Positions 17,123-24,507 of a stretch of DNA of 64,000 nt are shown in pieces. The stretch's first letter is position 1. Every line of letters starts with the position of its first letter. The translations under genes and the position numbers were made by a program. Under the pieces are notes generated by a model, which saw only the letters and a program-made list of their open reading frames with translations, was not told the DNA's origin and searched no databases. Source of the DNA: Halalkalicoccus jeotgali B3 (GTDB lineage Archaea; Halobacteriota; Halobacteria; Halobacteriales; Halalkalicoccaceae); the NCBI RefSeq assembly GCF_000196895.1, contig NC_014297.1:1873328-1937327 (forward strand), read 5' to 3'.

Positions 17123-17315
17123 GGGTTGTCTCGTCCGGACACGAGGCGACGGGCGGGTTCGGCGAACGCCGCCGACCGCCATCGCCCCGCGACAGCATCG
17201 GTCGTATCTGTGCATCAGCGGCGACTAAACAGTTCCTGATATGATTTTTTCTGAATATATAGTTCAAAATTATCTGCGAACGGTTATCACTCGTGCCGAG
17301 AAAGGTCGAACTACC
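17123..17315. promoter_or_regulatory. Divergent pfkB / glpR control region
   Basis: These 193 bases separate divergent starts. An AT-rich core at about 17238-17276 (GATTTTTTCTGAATATATAG) can supply TATA elements for one or both directions. In Haloferax volcanii GlpR represses the pfkB-PTS genes, so a GlpR operator is expected here; I did not identify a specific site. Confidence 0.45.
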
Positions 17316-18083
17316 ATGTTGCCCGCCGCCCGTCAGCGCCGTATCGTCGAGGTCGTCTCCGACCGCGGGGAATGTTCGGTCGCGGAACTCGCCGCCGAGA
17401 TGGACTGCTCGAAGGCGACCATCCGTCGGGACCTACGCACGCTCGCGGACAAGCAGCTGATCGAACGCTCCCACGGTGGGGCCGTCCCCGCGAGCGCGAT
17501 CGGGCGCGAGGAGACCTACGGCCAGAAGGAGGTCCAGCACCTCGAGGCCAAGGAGGCCATCGCGACGGCCGCCGTCGAGGAGATCCAGCCCGATCAGGTG
17601 GTCTTTTTCGATTCGGGCTCGACGACGATGGAGGTGATCACGCGCGCCCCGACCGACGAACCGTTCGTCGCGGTCACCAACTCCCCGCTGTTGGCCATCG
17701 AGGTCGGGACGGAGGACGTGCCGGTGAAGCTCACCGGCGGCTCGCTGCGTCGCCCGACCCGCGCGCTCGTCGGTCCCAGCGCCGAGCGGTTCATGGACCG
17801 GATGACGTTCGACCTCCTGTTTCTCGGGACGAACGCGATCGACCCCGAGGCGGGGCTGATGACGCCCAACGAGGAGGAGGCGCGGCTCAAGGAGCTGATG
17901 ATCGAGAACTCCCGGCGCACCGTGCTGGTCGCGGACGGGTCGAAACTGGACGAGCGCAGTTTCATCCGCTTTGCCGACCTCGGGGATATCGACGCGTTCT
18001 ACACCGACCGGCGGCTCTCGGCCGAGGCCCGCGAGGCGTTCGATACCGCCGACGTCGAGTTGATCGACGGCATCGACGAGTGA
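17316..18083 (+). CDS. glpR: GlpR, DeoR-family repressor of fructose/glucose metabolism
   Basis: A 255-residue regulator. The N-terminal DeoR winged helix-turn-helix is ECSVAELAAEMDCSKATIRR followed by RSHGGAV. The C-terminal DeoR sensor domain shows FFDSGSTTMEV, GGSLRRPTRALVGP and LVADGSKLDERSF, which binds a phosphorylated sugar in relatives. The start at 17316 (MLPAARQRR) is the family start; an in-frame Met at 17241 lies in the promoter. In Haloferax it controls pfkB and the fructose PTS and is cotranscribed with pfkB; here it is divergent from it. Confidence 0.92.
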   Translation: MLPAARQRRIVEVVSDRGECSVAELAAEMDCSKATIRRDLRTLADKQLIERSHGGAVPASAIGREETYGQKEVQHLEAKEAIATAAVEEIQPDQVVFFDSGSTTMEVITRAPTDEPFVAVTNSPLLAIEVGTEDVPVKLTGGSLRRPTRALVGPSAERFMDRMTFDLLFLGTNAIDPEAGLMTPNEEEARLKELMIENSRRTVLVADGSKLDERSFIRFADLGDIDAFYTDRRLSAEAREAFDTADVELIDGIDE

Positions 18084-18218
18084 GGACGCCGTGGGTAAGC
18101 GCTCCATTACGGCCTTTCCAGGGTCGACCGCCCGGGCGCTCGCGTCGTGGCTCAGCATAACAATGTCCCGTCTGCCCGACCATAGGGTCGCTGGACGGTC
18201 GAACCAGCCCCACCACTC

Positions 18219-18368
18219 ATGTACGAATGTGATCGCTGCGGCAAACGGTTCCTCACCGCCCGAGCGGAGCACGGCCACCGATCGATGTGTCCTGAGAACC
18301 CCGAACGGACCGTCAGCGAGCGGTGGGCCGGCCCCGTCCACGGGCGATGGGGGAGCGACGAACAGTGA
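18219..18368 (+). CDS. Single zinc-finger microprotein (49 aa)
   Basis: A short ORF with a convincing finger: YECDRCGKRF (Cys4, Cys7), then His18 and/or His20 and Cys24 before a proline, close to a C2H2/C2HC finger. The remaining 25 residues (NPERTVSERW onward) are charged with no motif. It ends 27 bases before the universal stress gene and may share its transcript. CATAACAATGTCCCG at 18156-18170 upstream resembles the surface-glycan promoter core described elsewhere, but without its upstream half. Confidence 0.6.
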   Translation: MYECDRCGKRFLTARAEHGHRSMCPENPERTVSERWAGPVHGRWGSDEQ

Positions 18369-18395
18369 GATCGATCGACGAACCCACACGGAGAG

Positions 18396-19238
18396 ATGGT
18401 CGAGGCCGTCCTCGTTCCGACCGACGGTAGCGAGAGCGCCCGCCGATCCGAGGGGTACGCGGCCGACGTAGCACGCGCGTACGGCGCGAGCGTCCACGTC
18501 GTCCACGTCGTCGACCTCGTCGCGCTCGGATCGGTCGCGGAGATCGACCCGGCCAAGCGCGAGGGCCACGAACTCGTCGAGGCGGCCGCCGAGCGCGTCG
18601 CCGCACGCGGGGTTCGAGTCGTCCGGGCCGTCAGAACCGGCGTTCCTGCCCCCGTCATCCGGGAGTACGTCGCGGAGGCCTCGATCGACCTGATCGTCAT
18701 GGGAACGCGGGGCCAAAGCGGACTCGAACGCCGCCTGCTCGGTGGCGTCACGAAGGGGGTCGTTCGCTCCGCCTCGGTCCCGGTGATGACGGTCGGTCCC
18801 GGGGCCGACCGCCCGGCCCACTACCCGTATCGACGGCTGTTGGTCGCGACCGACGGGAGCGACGCGGCGCTCGGCGCCGCCGAGGTCGGAATCGACTTCG
18901 CGCGGACGTACGAGGCGGGCCTCGACGTCCTCTCGGTCGTTCACGGCCGCCGGTCGAGCGGGGCCATCGAACGGATCGCGGCGGCGCGCGACGCGGTCAC
19001 CGAGGTCGAGCGACTGGCCGCCGAGGCCGGCATCGAGGACGTCTCCCCGGTGATCGAGTACGGCATCCCCCATAGAACGATCACCGCCTCCGCCGACCGA
19101 AACGGGATCGATCTCGTCGTACTCGGTGCCTACGGTCGGACCGGCATCCGGCGCCACGTCCTCGGTAGCGTCGCCGAACGTGTCGTTCGTACCGCCCCGG
19201 TCCCGGTGCTCACCGTTCGTCCTCGTCAAGATAGCTAA
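18396..19238 (+). CDS. Tandem-domain universal stress protein (UspA)
   Basis: A 280-residue protein with two Usp domains (about 1-140 and 144-280), each starting with an ATP-binding strand (AVLVPTDGSESA, LLVATDGSDAA). Each ends with the G-x2-G-x9-G nucleotide loop (GTRGQSGLERRLLGG and GAYGRTGIRRHVLGS). Such proteins bind ATP and act in stress tolerance; the partner is unknown. A T-rich tract follows the stop. Confidence 0.92.
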   Translation: MVEAVLVPTDGSESARRSEGYAADVARAYGASVHVVHVVDLVALGSVAEIDPAKREGHELVEAAAERVAARGVRVVRAVRTGVPAPVIREYVAEASIDLIVMGTRGQSGLERRLLGGVTKGVVRSASVPVMTVGPGADRPAHYPYRRLLVATDGSDAALGAAEVGIDFARTYEAGLDVLSVVHGRRSSGAIERIAAARDAVTEVERLAAEAGIEDVSPVIEYGIPHRTITASADRNGIDLVVLGAYGRTGIRRHVLGSVAERVVRTAPVPVLTVRPRQDS

Positions 19239-19258
19239 AAATTTGTAGTGTTTTTGCC
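19239..19258 (+). terminator. T-rich tract after the tandem Usp gene
   Basis: Immediately after the stop the + strand reads AAAATTTG then GTGTTTTTGCC. Oligo-T runs of this type end archaeal transcripts; no strong hairpin is needed. Confidence 0.35.
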
Positions 19259-19514
19259 TCAAAATAAACCACCGGGAGATTTACAATAGTTTCACGCCTC
19301 GGGTGAGGTACCGGCAGCCGGTGTCGACCGGGCGATACCCGTTCGACGCAGTCAGCGGAGTCTATGGCCTCTCTGTGGACTCTCTGGACCCCCTGACCGT
19401 CGGCCTTTTGCGTCGATATCCGTCGAGTGGCGACGCCGACCGCCGCGTCGCTCGCCGTCGCCGTCGTTAATCACAACGTAAACCCGCCGACAGCGATCCG
19501 ACTACCGGGAGTCG

Positions 19515-20654
19515 TCACATCGGATCGTCGAAGCGATCGAGCGAGAACAGATCGATCGGGTAGTCGGTGCGACCCTCGCTCGCCAGGTCGGCAAGCACCT
19601 CGCCGATCACGCTGGCGAACTTATAGCCGTGCCCGGTAAAGCCCGCCGCGAGGACGACCTGCGGGCACTCGGGGTGGCGGTCGATGACGAAGTGGCCGTC
19701 GGGGGTGTTCGTGAACAGACAGGTCGCGAGTCCCATCGTCGGGCCGGTCCCCGCCGGGAAGTACCGTTCTGCGAACTCCCGGAGCAGGCGTTCGTCCTCG
19801 GGTTCGGGCTCACGGTTCATCGAGTCGGGATTGACGTCCTCCTCGCGGTGCATGTAGCGGCCGAACTTGAACCCCGGGACCTTCACGATCGGCAGGCCGT
19901 AGAAGCGCCCCTCCTCGACCTGCAGGTTCCAGACCGGGAAGTTCTCGGGGGCGAACTGCGCGGGTTCGTCGGGTTGGAGCCACGCGAGGACCTGTCGTTG
20001 GGGGATCGCGATCCCGTCGAGGGCATCGACATGACGGGCGGCCCACGCGCCCGCGGTGATGACGAGGTTGTCGGCGGTGTACTCGCCCCGGTCGGTCCGT
20101 ACGCGGACCCCGTCGCCCTCGGGTTCCCAGTCGGTGACGCGCTCGCGGGCCTGAATGCGCGCGCCCTCGCGTTGGGCCTCCATCGTGTGGGCGACGATCG
20201 CTCTCTCGGAGAGGACGTACCCCCCGTTTGGCTGGTAGACCGCCATGTGGTCGTCGGGGATGTCGTAGCCGGGATAGCGCTCGTTGACCGCTGCTCCAGT
20301 GAGGACCTCGTGGTCGATGTCGTACTCCTCACAGGAGCGACGCGAGCCCTCGAAGAGGGGGTCGTCGGCGGGCGCGGCGTCGATCGAGCCCGTCTCGAAG
20401 AGCAACTGCTCGCCGTGGCGGGTCCCGATCTCCTCCCAGAGTTCGTAAGCACGCCGGATCAGGGGGACGTACGCGGGGTCCTCGTAGTACGCGAGCCGGA
20501 TGATCCGCGAGACGCCGTGTGAGGACCCCATCGCGTGGGGGACGTCGAAGCGTTCGAGTCCGAGGACGTCCCGGCCGCGCTCTGCGAGCCGGTAGCTCGT
20601 CGCACTGCCCATACCGCCGACGCCGATAACGATGTCGTCGTAGTGGTCCGTCAT
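19515..20654 (-). CDS. Monomeric sarcosine oxidase / N-methyl amino acid oxidase family
   Basis: A 379-residue flavoprotein. The N-terminal dinucleotide motif is DIVIGVGGMGSA. A Cys at the covalent-FAD position is in CLFTNTPDGHFVIDRHP, the counterpart of the MSOX flavin-linking Cys, and AGFTGHGYKFA near the C-terminus is typical. It oxidatively demethylates sarcosine (or N-methyl amino acids) to glycine, formaldehyde and H2O2. Near a betaine-type transporter, a Rieske oxygenase and a dimethylglycine oxidase it fits the last demethylation step (inference). It is in its own transcription unit. Confidence 0.88.
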   Translation of the reverse strand: MTDHYDDIVIGVGGMGSATSYRLAERGRDVLGLERFDVPHAMGSSHGVSRIIRLAYYEDPAYVPLIRRAYELWEEIGTRHGEQLLFETGSIDAAPADDPLFEGSRRSCEEYDIDHEVLTGAAVNERYPGYDIPDDHMAVYQPNGGYVLSERAIVAHTMEAQREGARIQARERVTDWEPEGDGVRVRTDRGEYTADNLVITAGAWAARHVDALDGIAIPQRQVLAWLQPDEPAQFAPENFPVWNLQVEEGRFYGLPIVKVPGFKFGRYMHREEDVNPDSMNREPEPEDERLLREFAERYFPAGTGPTMGLATCLFTNTPDGHFVIDRHPECPQVVLAAGFTGHGYKFASVIGEVLADLASEGRTDYPIDLFSLDRFDDPM

Positions 20655-20741
20655 TCTGATCTCCGTGTCCGTCCTGATACAGCGCGAGGCCGACGATAAA
20701 CGTTGGTGGGTCTCGACAGGTCCCCCGAGCGGGCCAGGACG

Positions 20742-21188
20742 TTATGACTGTCTGACCTGTCCCGTTCGAAACGACGTGACCGGGACCGTCGCTCCCCGGA
20801 CGACCCGTTCGGTCGTCGTCCCCAGTATCCCGCCGAACCGGCCCCGATAGCCCGATACCATCACGATCAGGTCCAACGCTTCCCTGTCGGCGTAGTTGAT
20901 GATCCCCTCGGGGATCGAGCCCTGTCTGATCGCGGTGACACACTCGACATCGGCCGCCGCCGCCATCTCACAGACCCCCTCGGTGACGTCCTCCCCGTAT
21001 TTCCTGTACTCCGCTTTCATCTCGTCTTCGTCCCCGTAGATGTACGGCGTCCGGGGGGTCCCGGGCAGGTCCATGACGTACAGTGCGTGAACCGTCGCGT
21101 CGAGTGCAGCCGCGAGCTCGATCGCGTGCTCGGCCGCTCGCTTGGATTTCCGCCCACCGTCGGTTGGAACCAAAATATCGTTATACAT
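20742..21188 (-). CDS. Universal stress protein (UspA), single domain
   Basis: A 148-residue Usp. It starts DILVPTDGGRKSKRAAE and ends with an ATP loop variant (SGYRGRFGGILGTTTERVV). The start at 21188 is the family start; a longer frame to 21293 is not protein-like. It lies between the sarcosine oxidase and the betaine-type transporter, divergent from the latter. Confidence 0.88.
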   Translation of the reverse strand: MYNDILVPTDGGRKSKRAAEHAIELAAALDATVHALYVMDLPGTPRTPYIYGDEDEMKAEYRKYGEDVTEGVCEMAAAADVECVTAIRQGSIPEGIINYADREALDLIVMVSGYRGRFGGILGTTTERVVRGATVPVTSFRTGQVRQS

Positions 21189-21571
21189 CGGTACTGTTCC
21201 TGTTACACGATATCGTTCCGTGATCGGTAATAAGCGTTTCCCACCGGTGTGTCTCCCGGACGGCACCGACATCCCCGTCGACGACCAGTACATCCGTGAC
21301 CGATTCGGGAGGATCGGTCCGCCGTTCTCACGGTTCGCACTGGGTAAGCTTTATAATTGTTAACCGAAACTACCACACATAGCGTGAGTGAGATATATGA
21401 TAACACGCATAGATCCTACGCGAGTGTATTCATGGGGAACGAGTGGAAGATGAACGCCTCGATACGCGAGTCCACAGGGGGGACGACGGAACCGGGCGGA
21501 AGACGACGGCCAAGACCGATGGACGGACGGGCACAGACGGGCAAGACGTGTAACGAGGGGCGTGAGTGATC
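21189..21571. other. Divergent region upstream of the BCCT transporter
   Basis: These 383 bases hold promoters for the Usp gene and the transporter. A clear TATA-like element, CTTTATAATTG at about 21349-21359, points toward the transporter and implies a 5' untranslated leader of roughly 190 bases, long for a haloarchaeon. A short + strand frame (21357-21569) ends just before the transporter but its composition is not protein-like. Confidence 0.45.
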
Positions 21572-23260
21572 ATGGCTGACAGCGATCCGAACTCGCTTCA
21601 ACAGGACGTATTCTACGCCGATACCGATCACGAACCGGGCGATGACAACGTCCAAAAGTGGGGGTTCGACGTTCACCCGGTCGTGTTCGGCGTCTCAGCC
21701 GGGTTGATCCTGCTGTTCGTCGTACTGACCCTACTGTTCTAGGAACAGGCGGCGGCGGCGTTCGCACAGACCCAGGCCGGCATCGCCGAGTACATGGGCT
21801 GGTTCTACATCCTCTGTGCGAACGTGTTCATCGGGGTCGTGTTGTACTTCGGTCTCGGGAAGTACGGAAACATCCGGATCGGCGGCCCGACCCAGGAACC
21901 GGAGTTCAGCGATTTCTCCTGGCTGGCCATGCTCTTCAGCGCGGGCATGGGGATCGGACTCATGTTCTGGAGCGTCGGTGAGCCGATCTGGCACTACAGC
22001 GCACCGCCCTTCGGCGAGGCCGAAACGGCCGCGGCAGCCGAGACGTCAATGGTCGCGACGTATTATCACTGGGGAATTCACCCGTGGGCGATCTACGGGC
22101 TGGTGGCGCTCGGACTGGCGTTTTATGCCTACAATCGGGGGTTGCCCCTGACGTTTCGCTCGCTCTTTTGGCCCCTGCTCGGCGAGCGGATCTACGATTG
22201 GCCGGGCCACCTCGTCGACACCCTCGCCGTCTTCGCGACGGTGTTCGGCCTCGCGACGTCGCTTGGGTTGGGTGCCGGTCAGATCAACGCCGGCCTCAAC
22301 ATCGTCTCCGGGCAGTACCTCGGCACCGCCGTCCCCGTCGGGACGACCGTTCAAGTGGTTCTCATCGCGGTCATCACGTCCTTCGCGGTCGTGTCGGTCT
22401 GGGCCGGGTTGGACAAGGGGGTCCGCCGACTGAGCCAGCTGAACGTCTACCTCATGTTTACCTTGCTCGGGGTGATCGTGATCATCGGTCCGACGCTCTT
22501 TATCTTCGATACGTTCGTCCAGACGCTTGGCTCGTACCTCAATCGGCTCCCTGAACTGGCGTTCTGGACCGCGAGCTACGAGGGCGGGAGCGGCGGGTGG
22601 CAGGCCAGTTGGACCATCTTCTACTGGGGCTGGTGGATCGCGTGGTCGCCGTTCGTCGGGATGTTCATCGCCCGGATTTCGAAGGGACGGACCGTCCGCG
22701 AGTTCGTCCTCGCCGTCCTGTTGTTGCCGGCGCTGTTTTCGTTTATCTGGATGTCGGCGTTCGGCGGCACGGCCTTGCACTTCGAGCTGTTTACCCAGTC
22801 GTCGATCATCGAGGCTGTTCAGGCCGACGAGGCGGTCGCGATGTTCGAACTGTTCGCGCTGTTACCGCTGACGCTCGTGCTTTCTGCGGTCGCCATGGTC
22901 CTCGTCGTCTCCTTTTTCGTCACCTCCTCTGATTCGGGCTCGCTGGTGTTGGGCAGTATCACCGCCGGCGGACAGGACGACGCCACCCGGAACCTGCGGG
23001 TCTCGTGGGCCGTCTTCGAGGGGATTTTGGCCGCCGTGTTGCTCATCGGTGGCGGGTTGGGAGCGCTCCAGACCGCCTCGATCGCGACCGGACTTCCCTT
23101 TGCCTTCGTGTTGCTGTTCATCTGTTATACCCTCTGGGTCGGGCTCGCAAGCGAGTATCGCCTCCTGCAGTCTCGCGAGGTCGAACGGCGGATCCGCAGT
23201 ATGGACGACGACGTGCTACCGGAATCGATGTCGGGGCCCTCACCGACCGACGATGACTGA
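21572..23260 (+). CDS. BCCT-family (betaine/carnitine/choline) transporter, interrupted by in-frame TAG
   Basis: Read through, this is a 562-position BCCT symporter of normal length. The first helix is VVFGVSAGLILLFVVLTLLF, followed by TAG at 21740-21742 and, in the same frame, EQAAAAFAQTQAGIAEYMGW and eleven more helices. Family hallmarks are intact: FSAGMGIGLMFWSVGEPIWH and WTIFYWGWWIAWSPFVGMF, the aromatic substrate box. No other lesion is present in 506 downstream codons. Initiation at Met 21794 would give 488 residues lacking helix 1. The likely substrate is glycine betaine, since oxidases for its demethylation are adjacent. Pseudogene, sequencing error and readthrough all remain possible. 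Confidence 0.85.
21740..21742 (+). other. In-frame amber codon after the first membrane helix of the BCCT gene
   Basis: TAG splits ...LTLLF from EQAAAAF... in one continuous frame (21572, 21740 and 21794 are all in the same phase). One base change would restore Gln, Glu, Lys, Trp, Ser, Leu or Tyr. Confidence 0.9.
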
Positions 23261-23280
23261 GGCCGACTGCCGATCGGCCT

Positions 23281-24507
23281 TTAGCGAGCGTTGACGACCT
23301 CGACGGTGTATCCGTGGTCCTCGATCGTTTCCGTGATCGCTCGCGAGTGACTCGCCCCGCTTGTTTCGATCCGGAAGACGAGGTAGGCCTCGCCGACGTC
23401 CAGATCCTCGACCGCGCGCTCGTGGCGCACCGTTCGGATGTTGGCGTCGTGTTCGGAAAGCAGCGTCGAGATATCGGCCATCCGGCCCGGAACGTCGTCG
23501 ATGCGCACCCGCAGGTGCACCAGCTGCCGGCGGTCGGTCAGCGCGTGGACGAGGACGGTCCGGAGCATCGTCATGTCGAGGTTCCCGCCACACAGAAGCG
23601 GCATGACGGTTTCGCCACGCACGTCGAGGTCCCCCGAGAGCATCGCCGCGACCCCGGCCGCACCCGCCCCTTCGACGAGCTGCTTGGCGCGTTCGAGCAA
23701 CAACAGGACCGCGCGCGCGATCTGGCCGTCCGAGACCGTAACGATCTCGTCGACGTGTGTTTCGATGAGCCCCAGTGTGAGATCGGAGACCCCGCCGGTG
23801 GCGATCCCGTCGGCGATGGTGTCGACCGCCTCCAGCGTCTGAGGAGCCCCCTTATCGAGGCTCTCGGGGACGGTCGCGGCCTTCTGTGCTTGGACGCCGA
23901 CGATCCGGACCTCGGGCGCGAGTTCCGAGAACGCAAGCGAGATCCCCGAAATCAGCCCGCCCCCGCCGATGGGGACGATCACGGTGTCGACGGCGGGGCA
24001 GTCCTCGACCATCTCCACTCCCAGCGTACCTTGCCCGGCGACGATGTCGGGGTCGTCATAGGCGTGGACGAACGTCGAATCGCCGCCGGCGGCGAGCTCC
24101 TGCGCGTGGGCCATCGCTGCCTGGAAGTCCTTTCCGTGGAGCTCGACCGTCGCGCCGTAGCCGCGGGTCGCGTCGATCTTCGTCTGGGGGGCGGTCTTCG
24201 GCATAACGATCGTCGAGTCTACTCCGAGAGTGCTCGCCGCCAGCGCGACCCCCTGGGCGTGATTGCCCGCGCTGGCGGCGACCGCGTGTTCGACCTCGTC
24301 CGCGGCGACCGCCTGCGAGAGCTTGTTGTACGCCCCGCGCGTCTTGAACGAGCCCGTCCATTGGAGGTGTTCCATCTTCAGGTGGACATCGGCGTCGACC
24401 ATCCCCCCGAGGGAGGTGCTTCGTTCGACGGGCGTTCGCTTGACCACGCTCTCGTCGTCGAGGCGGTCCCCGGCGGCCTCGATGTCCGCGAAGCTGACAC
24501 CCACCAT
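23281..24507 (-). CDS. ilvA: Threonine/serine ammonia-lyase (threonine dehydratase) with ACT domain
   Basis: A 408-residue PLP enzyme deaminating L-threonine to 2-oxobutyrate or L-serine to pyruvate. The PLP lysine is in GSFKTRGAYNK, followed by SAGNHAQGVA and the phosphate loop IGGGGLISG. A C-terminal ACT-like domain of about 80 residues (LVHLRVRIDDVPGRMADIS) makes it the short regulated type. Its ATG shares one base with the stop of the dimethylglycine oxidase gene (TGATG), so the two are coupled. In that setting the job may be catabolic, removing serine made from glycine, rather than isoleucine synthesis (inference). Confidence 0.9.
   Translation of the reverse strand: MVGVSFADIEAAGDRLDDESVVKRTPVERSTSLGGMVDADVHLKMEHLQWTGSFKTRGAYNKLSQAVAADEVEHAVAASAGNHAQGVALAASTLGVDSTIVMPKTAPQTKIDATRGYGATVELHGKDFQAAMAHAQELAAGGDSTFVHAYDDPDIVAGQGTLGVEMVEDCPAVDTVIVPIGGGGLISGISLAFSELAPEVRIVGVQAQKAATVPESLDKGAPQTLEAVDTIADGIATGGVSDLTLGLIETHVDEIVTVSDGQIARAVLLLLERAKQLVEGAGAAGVAAMLSGDLDVRGETVMPLLCGGNLDMTMLRTVLVHALTDRRQLVHLRVRIDDVPGRMADISTLLSEHDANIRTVRHERAVEDLDVGEAYLVFRIETSGASHSRAITETIEDHGYTVEVVNAR

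Noticed and set aside
18156..18170. CATAACAATGTCCCG upstream of the zinc-finger ORF as a further promoter box
   Set aside because: The left half is absent and no start codon lies 33-38 bases away; only the core matches, so it is mentioned but not counted.
21740..21742. Pyrrolysine recoding of the BCCT amber codon
   Set aside because: No pyl genes, suppressor tRNA or downstream recoding structure is visible in the window, and BCCT proteins are not known pyrrolysine proteins; kept only as something to exclude.
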